Below are positions 1 to 9,625 of a DNA stretch of 40,611 nt, piece by piece. Under the pieces are notes generated by a model that worked only from the letters and a program-made list of their open reading frames with translations, was not told where the DNA came from and did not search any database. Position 1 is the stretch's first letter, and every line of letters starts with the position of its first letter. Origin of the DNA: Billgrantia endophytica (GTDB lineage Bacteria > Pseudomonadota > Gammaproteobacteria > Pseudomonadales > Halomonadaceae); the NCBI RefSeq assembly GCF_002879615.1, contig NZ_PNRF01000022.1, positions 1-40,611 of the forward strand, written 5' to 3'. The position numbers and the translations under genes are program-made.

Positions 1-875
1 ACCTGGAAGATCGGCGCTTCCTCGTCCTTGTTGATCGCCACGATCACCTTGGAGTCCTTCATCCCCGCCAGGTGCTGGATCGCTCCCGAGATGCCCACGG
101 CGATATAGAGCTCCGGCGCGACGATCTTGCCGGTCTGCCCCACCTGCATGTCGTTGGGCACGAAGCCCGCGTCCACCGCCGCGCGCGAGGCGCCGATCGC
201 CGCCCCCAGCTTGTCGGCGATGCCGTCGAGCAGCTTGAAGTTGTCGCCGTTGCCCATGCCGCGCCCGCCGGAGATCACCACCCGGGCACCGCCCAGCTCG
301 GGCCGGTCGCTGGCGGCCAGTTCCTGCTTGATGAAGGTGGACTGGCCGTTGTCGACCACCGTGTCCACGCTTTCGATGGCGGCACTGCCGCCCTCGCTCC
401 CTCTATCAGGGCAGGCATCGAAGCCGGTGCTGCGCACGGTGATGACCTTGAGGGTGTCGGCGCTCTTGACCGTGGCGATGGCGTTGCCGGCGTAGATCGG
501 GCGCTTGAAGGTGTCGGCGTCGATCACGGCGACGATCTCGGAGATCTGCGACACGTCCTTGAGCGCGGCCACCCGCGGCAGGATATTCTTGCCAGTGGTG
601 GAGGCGGCCGCCAGTACGTGGCCGTAGTCGCCGGCGAGTTCGGCGATCAGTGCGCCCATGGGCTCGGCGAGCTGGTGGGCGTAGGCGGCGTGGTCGGCGA
701 CGCGCACCCTGGTCACGCCATCGAGTTTCGCGGCGGCCTCGGCCACGGCGCCGACGTTCTCGCCGGCCACGAGGATGTCGATCTCTCCACCGATCTGTCG
801 GGCTGCCGCGACCACGTGGGCGGTGGCGCCGGCGAGTTGGCCGTCGTGATGGTCGGCCAGAATCAAGATGCTCAT
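1..875 (-). CDS. etfA: Electron transfer flavoprotein alpha subunit (3' end cut by window edge)
   Basis: EtfA carries the FAD of the soluble ETF heterodimer, which collects electrons from acyl-CoA and other dehydrogenases and passes them to ETF:ubiquinone oxidoreductase. Translating the minus strand from the ATG at 875 gives an uninterrupted frame of 291 residues starting [12 protein letters not shown] and still open at the edge. The family has about 310 residues, so roughly 20 are missing. The C-terminal FAD domain is recognisable (VISGGRGMG, then VGISGAIQH and [10 protein letters not shown] near the edge). It follows etfB by 14 bases in the same direction, so the two are one operon. A short insertion ([10 protein letters not shown], about bases 390-425) lies between the domains but keeps the frame. 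Confidence 0.95.
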   Translation of the reverse strand, partial: MSILILADHHDGQLAGATAHVVAAARQIGGEIDILVAGENVGAVAEAAAKLDGVTRVRVADHAAYAHQLAEPMGALIAELAGDYGHVLAAASTTGKNILPRVAALKDVSQISEIVAVIDADTFKRPIYAGNAIATVKSADTLKVITVRSTGFDACPDRGSEGGSAAIESVDTVVDNGQSTFIKQELAASDRPELGGARVVISGGRGMGNGDNFKLLDGIADKLGAAIGASRAAVDAGFVPNDMQVGQTGKIVAPELYIAVGISGAIQHLAGMKDSKVIVAINKDEEAPIFQ

Positions 876-889
876 GCGATCCGCTCCCT

Positions 890-1663
890 TCAAAGCACTT
901 TGGCTTCGTTCTTGAGTTTGTCCACGAGCTCGTCCACGGAGCCCACCTTGATGCCGCCCTGGCGCTCGGCCGGCGACTCGACCTTGAGCAGCGTGACCTT
1001 GCTCGCCACCTCGACGCCGAGTTCCGCCGGGGTCGTGACGACCAACGGCTTCTTCTTGGCTTTCATGATGTCGGGCAGCTTGGCGTAGCGCGGCTCGTTG
1101 AGGCGCAGGTCGGTGGTGACGATGGCCGGCAGCGTCAGCTCGACGGTCTGCAGGCCGCCGTCGATCTCGCGGGTCACCTGCAGCGTTTTGTCACCCTCGT
1201 CACCGCTGAGTTTCACCTCGGAGGCGAAGGTGCCCTGGGACAGGCCCGCCAGCGCGGCGAGCATCTGCCCGGTCTGGTTGTTGTCGGTGTCGATGGCCTG
1301 CTTGCCCAGGATCACCAGGCCGGGCTGTTCTTCCTCGACCACCTTGGCCAGCAGCTTGGCCACCGCCAGCGACTCGACGCGCTCATCGGTCTCGGCTGAC
1401 GTATCGATATGCACGGCACGGTCGGCGCCCAGCGCCAGCGCGGTGCGCAGTTGCTCCTGGGCGGCCTTGGGGCCGATGGTCACGGCGACCACTTCGGTGG
1501 CCACCCCGCGCTCCTTCAGACGCACGGCCTCTTCCACGGCGATCTCGCAGAAGGGGTTCATGGCCATCTTGACGTTGGTGAGGTCGACGTCGGAGTGATC
1601 CGCCTTGACGCGGATCTTGACGTTGTAATCGATGACGCGTTTGACCGCGACGAGTACTTTCAT
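890..1663 (-). CDS. etfB: Electron transfer flavoprotein beta subunit
   Basis: EtfB binds AMP and forms the ETF heterodimer with EtfA; its recognition loop docks to partner dehydrogenases. The 257-residue product has family-typical length. It starts [17 protein letters not shown], has the conserved [16 protein letters not shown] segment (about 36-51), the ETF-beta signature [15 protein letters not shown] (120-134), and a lysine-rich MKAKKKPL loop near 200. The ATG at 1663 is preceded by GAGG at good spacing. etfA follows after 14 bases. The divergent ETF-QO gene across the 396-base gap makes this a complete ETF electron-entry unit. Confidence 0.97.
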   Translation of the reverse strand: MKVLVAVKRVIDYNVKIRVKADHSDVDLTNVKMAMNPFCEIAVEEAVRLKERGVATEVVAVTIGPKAAQEQLRTALALGADRAVHIDTSAETDERVESLAVAKLLAKVVEEEQPGLVILGKQAIDTDNNQTGQMLAALAGLSQGTFASEVKLSGDEGDKTLQVTREIDGGLQTVELTLPAIVTTDLRLNEPRYAKLPDIMKAKKKPLVVTTPAELGVEVASKVTLLKVESPAERQGGIKVGSVDELVDKLKNEAKVL

Positions 1664-2059
1664 GGTGTCCTCGCTTGGTTCGTTCTAGGAACCGTCTGGT
1701 TAGGGACACGCCGAGCGACCCGGTCAGTGCCCAGTCTCTCAGCGCTTCCTTACAACCGGCTGACATGCCCTTCATGTTTCATGCAAGCGTATGATAGGCG
1801 CCGCACCGAAAAACCTTTCCAATGTGCCACAGCCCGGCCTGTGGCAACAATCCCCGCAACGCTCGAACCTTGGCGACTCACTGGGCCAAGTCAGGCACAT
1901 TGCCCATCGTAGGGGTGTCCCGAGTCGTTTATTATGCCTATCATGGAGAATATCTAGAAGCAAACGACCGTTTTAAAAACGTCGACATTGGTGGTATAGC
2001 GGGTTGGGTGGAGCGGAACCGCTAGCCGTCCGCGTCGTGGCCGAGGGAGGAGCAGCCGG
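1664..2059. promoter_or_regulatory. Divergent etfB / ETF-QO intergenic region
   Basis: This 396-base gap separates divergent etfB and ETF-QO. It turns AT-rich between about 1920 and 1985, where a PsrA-like operator lies (listed separately). TATCAT hexamers that could be -10 elements occur at 1939-1944 on the plus strand and at 1791-1796 on the minus strand. Neither has a convincing -35 at 16-18 bases, so I do not call promoters. Short open frames here lack ribosome sites and family resemblance. Confidence 0.5.
1961..1974 (+). promoter_or_regulatory. PsrA-like operator (CAAAC-N4-GTTTT)
   Basis: The sequence CAAACGACCGTTTT lies 86 bases before the ETF-QO start. The published PsrA consensus in pseudomonads is (G/C)AAAC-N2-4-GTTT(G/C), so nine of ten defined positions match. 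PsrA is a TetR-family sensor of long-chain fatty acids, and etf genes belong to PsrA regulons in several gammaproteobacteria. The site is single, and the regulator gene is not in the window. Confidence 0.45.
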
Positions 2060-3730
2060 ATGTCAGAGCAAGTAGAGCGTGATTCGATGGATTTCGATGT
2101 GGTCATCGTCGGTGCGGGTCCGTCGGGCCTGTCGGCAGCCTGCCGCCTCATGCAGCAGGCGGGCGAGGCCGGGCAGGAGCTGACGGTTTGTGTGGTGGAG
2201 AAGGGTTCCGAGGTGGGCGCGCATATTCTCTCGGGCGCCGTCTTCGAGCCCCGCGCCCTGGCCGAACTCTTCCCCGATTGGGAGGAACGTGGCGCCCCGC
2301 TCACCACGCCGGCCATTCGTGACGAGCTCTATCTGCTCAAGGATGCCGAGAAAGCCCAGAAGCTGCCCAACGCTCTGGTGCCGAAGAGCATGCACAACAC
2401 CGGCGGTGGCATGACCCGCCATGTGATCAGCGCCGGCAACCTGTGCCGTTGGCTGGCCGAGCAGGCGGAGGGGCTCGGCGTCGAGGTCTTCCCCGGTTTC
2501 GCGGCGCAGGAGATCATCCAGGATGAGGATGGTACCGTCAGGGGCATCCTGATCGGCGATATGGGCGTTGCGGCAGATGGCACGCCGAAGGACAGTCACA
2601 TGCCGGGCATGGAACTGCGCGCCAAGTACACCCTCTTCGCCGAAGGCGCTCGTGGTCACCTGGGGAAGCGCCTGATCAGCCGGTTCAAGCTCGATGAAGG
2701 CAGGGACCCGCAGCACTACGGCATCGGGCTCAAGGAACTGTGGGACATCCCTGCCGACAAGCACGAACCGGGTCTGGTGCTGCATGGCTCCGGCTGGCCG
2801 CTGGCCAAGGATACCCACGGTGGCTGGTTCCTCTATCACGCCGAGAACCAGCAGGTCGTGGTCGGCCTGATCATGGACCTCTCCTACCGGAACCCCTGGC
2901 TGTCGCCGTTCGACGAATTCCAGCGCATGAAGCATCATCCGGTGCTCAAGCAGCACCTGGAAGGCGGCAAGCGCGTGGCCTACGGGGCGCGGGCCATCAC
3001 CAAGGGCGGCCTCAATTGCCTGCCGAAGATGACCTTCCCTGGCGGCCTGCTGATCGGCTGCGACGCCGGCACCCTCAACTTCGCCAAGATCAAGGGCCTG
3101 CATACGGCCATGAAGTCCGGCCTGGTGGCGGCGGAAACCGTGTTCGAGGCGATAAAGAGTGGCGACGAGGGCGGCAACGAGTTGACCGCGTTCACCGCGA
3201 AGTGGGAAGCGAGCTGGGCCTATGCCGAACTCAAGGAGAGCGCCAGCTTCGGTCCGGCGATGCACAAGTACGGCACCGTGGGCGGCGGCGCCTACAATTT
3301 CATCAACCAGCTGCTCGGCGGCAAGCTGCCCAACGTTCATGACACCACACCGGACCACGCCGCACTGAAGCCCGCCAGCGAGTTCGAGAAGATCGACTAC
3401 CCCAAGCCGGACGGCAAGCTCTCCTTCGACAAGCTCTCCTCGGTGTTCCTGTCGAACACGAACCATGAGGAGGACCAACCTTGCCACCTGAAGCTCGACG
3501 ACCCGGAGTTGCCGATCCGCGAGAATCTGCCCAAATACGCCGAGCCGGCACAGCGCTACTGCCCGGCGAGCGTCTACGAGGTGGTCGAGGGCGACGATGG
3601 CAAGCCGCGGTTCCAGATCAACTTCCAGAACTGCGTGCACTGCAAGACCTGCGATATCAAGGATCCGGCCCAGAACATCACCTGGGTGGCACCGGAAGGT
3701 GGCGGCGGTCCCAATTATCCCAACATGTAA
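2060..3730 (+). CDS. Electron transfer flavoprotein-ubiquinone oxidoreductase
   Basis: This membrane-associated flavoprotein oxidises reduced ETF and reduces ubiquinone, linking acyl-CoA oxidation to the respiratory chain. The 556-residue product has an N-terminal FAD-binding Rossmann motif, VGAGPSG (17-23). It ends in the ferredoxin-like domain with the [4Fe-4S] cysteines C501 (YCPASVYE) and C525, C528, C531 (NCVHCKTCDIKDP). The terminal GGGGPNYPNM is typical of bacterial members. The ATG at 2060 is preceded by GAGGGAGGAG at slightly long spacing. It faces away from etfBA and is probably co-regulated through the PsrA-like site. The gene is often called etfD or etfQO. Confidence 0.97.
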   Translation: MSEQVERDSMDFDVVIVGAGPSGLSAACRLMQQAGEAGQELTVCVVEKGSEVGAHILSGAVFEPRALAELFPDWEERGAPLTTPAIRDELYLLKDAEKAQKLPNALVPKSMHNTGGGMTRHVISAGNLCRWLAEQAEGLGVEVFPGFAAQEIIQDEDGTVRGILIGDMGVAADGTPKDSHMPGMELRAKYTLFAEGARGHLGKRLISRFKLDEGRDPQHYGIGLKELWDIPADKHEPGLVLHGSGWPLAKDTHGGWFLYHAENQQVVVGLIMDLSYRNPWLSPFDEFQRMKHHPVLKQHLEGGKRVAYGARAITKGGLNCLPKMTFPGGLLIGCDAGTLNFAKIKGLHTAMKSGLVAAETVFEAIKSGDEGGNELTAFTAKWEASWAYAELKESASFGPAMHKYGTVGGGAYNFINQLLGGKLPNVHDTTPDHAALKPASEFEKIDYPKPDGKLSFDKLSSVFLSNTNHEEDQPCHLKLDDPELPIRENLPKYAEPAQRYCPASVYEVVEGDDGKPRFQINFQNCVHCKTCDIKDPAQNITWVAPEGGGGPNYPNM

Positions 3731-3775
3731 GAGGCAAAAGGGCGTGTCGTGGCGCGCCCCGTCATGTCTCTACCG

Positions 3776-4879
3776 CTATGCGCGGTATGGCCAGGCAAGC
3801 GCCTGCTGCAGCGCCTGTGCCACCCTCTCCTGCTGGCTGGCCTCGAGGTAGGGATGCATGGGCAGGCTGAGAATTTCCTCGCATACCGACTCGGTGACCG
3901 ATAGTCGACCGTTGTGATCCGCCACCGCGGGCTGCTGGTTCAGAGGTACCGGATAATGCACCGCGGTTGGCACACCGGCTTCGGCCAGGCTGGCCCTCAC
4001 CTCCTCGCGGCGCGGTACGCGAATACTGTACTGGGCGTAAACACTGGTATTGCCGTCGGCAATACGTGGCGTGGAGGTGGTCCCGACGTCCTGGAGCAGC
4101 CGATCATAACGCTCGGCGACCTGCTGACGCTGCATCAACTCGTCGTCGAAGATATCGAGCTTGGCCAGCAGGACAGCCGCCTGCAGCGTGTCGAGCCGGC
4201 TGTTCATGCCTAGCCGGGTATGACGGTAGCGACTCGCCTCGCCATGGCACGCAACGAGACGCACTGCCTCGGCCAGCTCGTCATCGTCGGTGAACAGCGC
4301 CCCGCCGTCTCCATAGGCGCCGAGCGGCTTGCTGGGAAAGAAGCTGGTGCAGGCGATCCGGCTCAGGCCGCAGGAACGGCGACCGTGGCGCGTGGCACCG
4401 AAGCTCTGGGCGGCGTCCTCCACCACTACCAGGCCATGGCGCAAGGCCACGGTCTCCATCGCCTCCATATCGGCGCATTGGCCAAACAGGGAAACCGGCA
4501 TGATGGCACGGGTCCGCGGTGTGATGGCCGCGTCCAGCCGCTCGGGGTCGAGCAGGTAGGTTTCCGGATCGATATCCACATAGACTGGCCTGGCACCTGC
4601 CAACATCACACTCTCGGCGCTGGCAATGAAGGTGAAGCCGGGCACGATGACCTCGTCACCGGGGCCGATATCGAGCGCCATCAGGGCGATCTGCAGGGCA
4701 TCGGTCCCACTGGCGCAGCCAATGCAGTGCAAGGCATCCACATATTCCGCCAGGCGAGCTTCCAGCTCGCCGACTTCTGGCCCCAGGACGTAGCGGCCAT
4801 GATTCAGCACGTCCTGCATGGCGGCCTCCAGTCGTGGCCTGATCCTGGCCTGCTGGGCCGCGAGATCGATGAATTGCAT
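3776..4879 (-). CDS. wbpE: WbpE-like PLP-dependent UDP-sugar 3-aminotransferase (DegT/DnrJ/EryC1)
   Basis: Aminotransferase of the DegT/DnrJ/EryC1/StrS family. The whole 367-residue chain closely resembles P. aeruginosa WbpE, which transfers an amino group from glutamate to the 3-keto sugar of UDP-2-acetamido-2-deoxy-hexuluronate, making UDP-GlcNAc(3NH2)A for O-antigen. Visible active-site features are the PLP-ring aspartate in VVVEDAAQSFGA (D155), Q158, and the Schiff-base lysine in TSFFPSKPLG (K184). GYGDGGALF-like and NSRLDTLQAA motifs follow. The ATG at 4879 is preferred over a GTG at 4885 because GAGGG is well spaced from it. It starts 15 bases after wbpB and forms an operon with it. The family assignment is firm; the exact sugar is inferred. 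Confidence 0.9.
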   Translation of the reverse strand: MQFIDLAAQQARIRPRLEAAMQDVLNHGRYVLGPEVGELEARLAEYVDALHCIGCASGTDALQIALMALDIGPGDEVIVPGFTFIASAESVMLAGARPVYVDIDPETYLLDPERLDAAITPRTRAIMPVSLFGQCADMEAMETVALRHGLVVVEDAAQSFGATRHGRRSCGLSRIACTSFFPSKPLGAYGDGGALFTDDDELAEAVRLVACHGEASRYRHTRLGMNSRLDTLQAAVLLAKLDIFDDELMQRQQVAERYDRLLQDVGTTSTPRIADGNTSVYAQYSIRVPRREEVRASLAEAGVPTAVHYPVPLNQQPAVADHNGRLSVTESVCEEILSLPMHPYLEASQQERVAQALQQALAWPYRA

Positions 4880-4894
4880 GGGCACGCCCTCTGT

Positions 4895-5971
<1,077 letters not shown>

Positions 5972-6793
5972 TTAGTCGCGTTCAACCGGCCGTGACGGAT
6001 CCTGGACCCATTCGCTCCAGGAACCGGGATAGAGACGAGGCAGAGCGCGCCCGGCAATGGCATAGGCCAGGATGTTGTGACAGGCGGTGATGCCGGACCC
6101 GCAATAGGCAACGGTCGAATCGGCCCGGGGCAGCTCGGCATCGAGCTCGGCAGGCGATTTGAAGTGGCCGCTATCGGTCAGGTTGGCGGCGCTGGGGCGG
6201 CACCGGGCTCCGGGTATGTGCCCTGCCACCGGGTCGATGGGCTCGGCCTCTCCACGGAAGCGCTCCTCACTACGCGCATCGACCTTCAGGTCTCCCCCGG
6301 ACAACACCTCGTCAACATCAACCAGGGCCGCGGTGTCGAAGCGTGGCTGCCAGTGGCTGGCGATGGGCAGGGGTTCGCTTCCTGTCACAAGCTCGCCGCC
6401 ACTCTCCTGCCAGGCACGCAGGCCTCCATCCAGCACCCTGACATCCGGGTGGCCGGCCCAGCAGGCCAGCATCCACCAGGCCCGGGCGGCAGCCATCTGT
6501 CCTCCCATGTCATCATGGAGCACGACCATCATGCCAGGGGCAACGCCAAGCCTCTGGAGAACGGCTGTGAAGTCGGCAGGTGCCGGCAGTGGATGGCGTC
6601 CGCCTTCGCCCGGTTCCCCGGCCAGGTCGCGGTCCAGGTCGAGGTGATGGCTGCCGGGGATATGGCCTGCCTGCCACAGGCCATGCCCGGCTCCTGGATC
6701 GCCCAGGCGCGCTCGGCAGTCGAGTATCCGGGGCGGGTGAGGCCCCTCCAGCCATTCGTCCAGTTCATTGGCGGTGATCAGCACGTGTCGCAT
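5972..6793 (-). CDS. sseA: 3-mercaptopyruvate/thiosulfate sulfurtransferase (tandem rhodanese)
   Basis: A 273-residue tandem rhodanese. The N-terminal non-catalytic domain spans about 5-125 and the catalytic domain about 150-265. The active cysteine is C231 in the loop CGSGITA, which matches the 3-mercaptopyruvate type (CG[ST]G-T) rather than the CRxGxR loop of classical thiosulfate rhodaneses. It would move sulfur from 3-mercaptopyruvate to thiol acceptors or cyanide in the cytoplasm. The ATG at 6793 is chosen because AAGGAG lies just upstream; a 21-residue N-terminal extension to 6856 would run into the helicase gene. It follows the helicase by 13 bases. Confidence 0.88.
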   Translation of the reverse strand: MRHVLITANELDEWLEGPHPPRILDCRARLGDPGAGHGLWQAGHIPGSHHLDLDRDLAGEPGEGGRHPLPAPADFTAVLQRLGVAPGMMVVLHDDMGGQMAAARAWWMLACWAGHPDVRVLDGGLRAWQESGGELVTGSEPLPIASHWQPRFDTAALVDVDEVLSGGDLKVDARSEERFRGEAEPIDPVAGHIPGARCRPSAANLTDSGHFKSPAELDAELPRADSTVAYCGSGITACHNILAYAIAGRALPRLYPGSWSEWVQDPSRPVERD

Positions 6794-6806
6794 GCTCGCT
6801 CTCCTT

Positions 6807-9023
6807 TCACTGTATCGATGGTACCGGCCAAGGGGGCAACAGCTCGATGGGCGCACGCCGCGCCAGCAGACGTCGGCGGCCGGCCTGGGAAAAACGCACT
6901 TCTATGATCGGGTCCGCCGGATCCCCTTCCACCACGGCAACTTCACCCTCACCGAAGACGGCATGACGCAACCGCTGCCCCGGTCGGTACTCATGGACCG
7001 AATAACCGGCGCCGGGCTCTGCCACAACCGATGCCTCACTGGCTATCAGCGGCAGCTCGCGGCCCAGTGCCTCGAGATAGCCCGACATCAGCGGCGGAGA
7101 GGTGACGGCCAGAGGGGAAGTGTCCGTATCGGCGCCGGTCAAGCGGGCATCGACTTTCGCACAGTCCTGCCAGGCGGTTTCGGCAATGAAGCGGCTAGGT
7201 CGATGCTCGCCGCCGTCATGCAGGATCAGCAGGCGTTCCTGTGTACGGGTGATCGCGACATAGAAGAGCCGCCTTTCTTCCTCCAGCCGTCCGGGCGTCA
7301 GCGGGTTGTCCCTGCTGTAGTGCGGAAAGTCTTCCTCATTGGCGCCGGCAAGGAGCACCATCGGCCATTCCAGCCCCTTGGCACCGTGCACGGTGGTGAT
7401 CAGCATGCCATCGGCATGGTTTTCCACGGGGCGCTCCAGTAGCTCGATGAAGGCATCGATGTCTTTCACCTCACCCGCCTGCTCGACGAGCACATCGAGC
7501 AGGCGTACGTCCTCCTCGCCTTTTTCACGGCGCGCCGCGGCACGCCTGAGCACCTTCTCGGCATCCAGGCTCTCCACCACGTGCGCCAATAGGCGAGCCG
7601 GTGTCCAGTTGCCGCGACGCGGCAGCTCACAAAGCAGGGCCCAGCGCCGTTTCAGGTTGCGGCGCTGGATCGGCTTGAGTCCGGATAGCAAGGAATCCTC
7701 CCGTCCGGGAAAGGCCTGGGTTTCCGTCAATCGAAGGGCCAGCGCCGATAACCGTTCACGCGCCACGAAAGGCGTTGGCTGCTCCAGCAGCCGCAACACC
7801 AGCGCCGGGTCGTGGAGCAGCGCAGGATTGCGGGCAAGCCGAAGGTAGCCGGACAGGGCCTGCACCAGCGGCAGGCGGAACACGAAGCGATCCTCCCGGG
7901 CAAGCCTGAATGGGATTCCCGCCTGCAGCAACTGGAGCTGGAACGGCACCGACAAGGCCCAGCTGCGCACCAGCAGACAGGCCTCATGGAGCTGGCGTCC
8001 CTCCCGCTGCCAGCGTCCCAGGGCGCCCAGCAACGCCCCTCTTTCCTGTTCGACGGCTACCTTCGTGCGGGGATTTCCGGTGGCAGCCAGGCACAGCTGA
8101 TCGGGTCCTCGACGGTTGGCGGCAATGACATGGTTGGCCGTCAATGCCAACGCATGGCCGTGGCGAAAGGTGGTGGAAAGCGGGTAATCGGTGGCCGGCC
8201 CGAAGGTGGCGGTGAAATGCTCACGCATGGTATCGGGATGAGCCCCACGCCACTCGTAGATGCACTGGTTGGCATCCCCGACCGCCATCACATCGGCTTC
8301 ACGCCCGGCCAGTGTCGCCAGCAGACGTAGCTGAGCCTGGTTGATGTCCTGGTATTCATCGATGATCACATGATCCAGGAAACCCTGGACGCGACGTGCC
8401 AACTGCGGGTCGGCTTCCAGCGCACGGACGGGGCGATAGAGCAGATCGGCATAGGTCATCAGGCCCTGATCGGCCAACAGGGTCTCGAGACGCTGGAATG
8501 CCGCCACGAAATGCTTGGTCTCGTCACTGTAATCGTGATGCTCATACAGAGCGTCGGGTGCTGTCATCTCGGCCTTTACCAGGCCGCAAAAATGGGCGAA
8601 CGCCTCGAGGGTATCCGCCTCCAGGGCCGCCTCGCGACGCTCGGCATCGTCCTCCAGCACGCCCAGGGTCGCTTGGCGTAGCAGGCGCTCCACCTGCCAG
8701 TCGGCGGAAAGCAGTTGCCGCGGTGCCAAGACTCCCCAACGGGTCAGGCTACCGGTCAACCGGTGACCCAGGGAGTGGAAGGTACGGACATCGGGGAGCC
8801 GTTGTCCGGAAGGTGCCATCGCCGCCAGGCGCTGCTGGAAGTCCTCGCGCGCCGAGCGATTGAACATCAGCACCAGGATACGTGTCGCGGGCACTCCCCG
8901 AGACAGCAGATGCAATACCCGGGCAACCAGGGTGGTTGTCTTGCCAGCGCCTGCAACCGCCGCCACCCTGGCATGACCCGGGCCATGTTCGATCACGGCC
9001 CGCTGTTCTTCCGTCAGCCTCAC
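6807..9023 (-). CDS. UvrD/Rep/PcrA-like superfamily 1A DNA helicase
   Basis: ATP-dependent 3'-5' DNA helicase of superfamily 1A, 738 residues. The helicase motifs appear in order: Q-motif (LTEEQRAVI), Walker A AVAGAGKTT (about 22-30), Walker B IIDEYQDINQAQ, motif III VGDANQCIYEWRGA, motif IV TTFRHGHAL, motif V TTVHGAKGLEW and motif VI VAITRTQERLL. The C-terminus carries a small VFGEGEV... domain as in PcrA/UvrD tails. It diverges from UvrD and Rep at several positions (QCIYEW instead of Q(S)IY-(F/W)), so it is probably an additional paralogue. It overlaps the upstream DUF1285 gene by four bases, which implies translational coupling. The specific role is unknown; a DNA repair role is an inference. 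Confidence 0.88.
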   Translation of the reverse strand: MRLTEEQRAVIEHGPGHARVAAVAGAGKTTTLVARVLHLLSRGVPATRILVLMFNRSAREDFQQRLAAMAPSGQRLPDVRTFHSLGHRLTGSLTRWGVLAPRQLLSADWQVERLLRQATLGVLEDDAERREAALEADTLEAFAHFCGLVKAEMTAPDALYEHHDYSDETKHFVAAFQRLETLLADQGLMTYADLLYRPVRALEADPQLARRVQGFLDHVIIDEYQDINQAQLRLLATLAGREADVMAVGDANQCIYEWRGAHPDTMREHFTATFGPATDYPLSTTFRHGHALALTANHVIAANRRGPDQLCLAATGNPRTKVAVEQERGALLGALGRWQREGRQLHEACLLVRSWALSVPFQLQLLQAGIPFRLAREDRFVFRLPLVQALSGYLRLARNPALLHDPALVLRLLEQPTPFVARERLSALALRLTETQAFPGREDSLLSGLKPIQRRNLKRRWALLCELPRRGNWTPARLLAHVVESLDAEKVLRRAAARREKGEEDVRLLDVLVEQAGEVKDIDAFIELLERPVENHADGMLITTVHGAKGLEWPMVLLAGANEEDFPHYSRDNPLTPGRLEEERRLFYVAITRTQERLLILHDGGEHRPSRFIAETAWQDCAKVDARLTGADTDTSPLAVTSPPLMSGYLEALGRELPLIASEASVVAEPGAGYSVHEYRPGQRLRHAVFGEGEVAVVEGDPADPIIEVRFSQAGRRRLLARRAPIELLPPWPVPSIQ

Positions 9024-9577
9024 GAATCCTCGGCCGGCAGATCGCCGAGTGGCTGCCAGGTTTCGGCGCTAGTCAGACCCAGTTCGATGCGCCCCTCCTC
9101 GCCCTGACGCTGCTCGGCACGCTCCACCAGGCGATAGAAGACATTGCGTCCCAGACGAGCCGATAGCCCAAAGCGAACCGCCACTTCAGGCACCGCCACG
9201 GCATCGGGCGTCTCGCTCACCACCAGGCGATGCTCCCCGTCAAGGCGCAGCCTATCGCCAACGTTGGTGGTCAGCCACCAGCTGTCGCTCTCGTCGTCAT
9301 GCTCGGCGTCGACGATCACGAAGGGACGATCTTCGACCTGGATGCGCTGCTTCTCGACCGGGGTCACCAGGTAATAGTGACCGTCCTCTTCGCGGCGCAG
9401 AAGCGTCGACAGCAGCCTGATCAGGCGAGGCCGGCTCATGACGGTACCTTCGTGAATCCAGCGTCCATCCGCGGCGATCAGAAGATCCATCTCACCGGCC
9501 TGGCCGGGGTGCCAACGGTCCAGCGGCGGGATTTCGCCGACAGGCTCCACGTGCTCAAGCAATGGTTCCAGGTTCAT
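9020..9577 (-). CDS. DUF1285 family protein
   Basis: A 185-residue protein that I recognise as the DUF1285 family by its opening PPLDRWHP segment, DLLIAADGRWIHEGT, the RPRLIRLLSTLLRREEDGHYYLVTPVEK region, and the Val/Asp-rich beta half (FVIVDAEHDDESDSWW). No catalytic motif or membrane segment is visible, and the function is not known to me. The ATG at 9577 is preferred over a GTG at 9583 because GAGAGG is correctly spaced for the ATG. It overlaps the helicase start by four bases and lies 48 bases after tatD, as in the pseudomonad tatD neighbourhood. Confidence 0.8.
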   Translation of the reverse strand: MNLEPLLEHVEPVGEIPPLDRWHPGQAGEMDLLIAADGRWIHEGTVMSRPRLIRLLSTLLRREEDGHYYLVTPVEKQRIQVEDRPFVIVDAEHDDESDSWWLTTNVGDRLRLDGEHRLVVSETPDAVAVPEVAVRFGLSARLGRNVFYRLVERAEQRQGEEGRIELGLTSAETWQPLGDLPAEDS

Positions 9578-9625
9578 GTCCACCTCTCCGGCTGGTTCGC
9601 TCGATACGAGACGCTGAATACCAGT

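Noticed and set aside
385..430. Suspected frameshift in etfA near a short odd insertion
   Set aside because: Translation by hand remains in frame on both sides (GFDAC...[11 protein letters not shown]), so it is a small in-frame insertion.
1700..1800. Sigma-70 promoter for etfB on the minus strand
   Set aside because: TATCAT is present at 1791-1796, but the only TTG-type -35 is 20 bases away, outside the usual 16-18.
2063..3640. Long minus-strand frame (525 codons) opposite ETF-QO
   Set aside because: It is the antisense shadow of a GC-rich gene; composition is His/Gly/Leu-rich without any recognisable domain, and the sense strand encodes an unmistakable ETF-QO.
3731..3775. GGGCG / CGCCC inverted repeat after ETF-QO as a terminator
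   Set aside because: The stem is only five bases, with no T run following; not strong enough to call.
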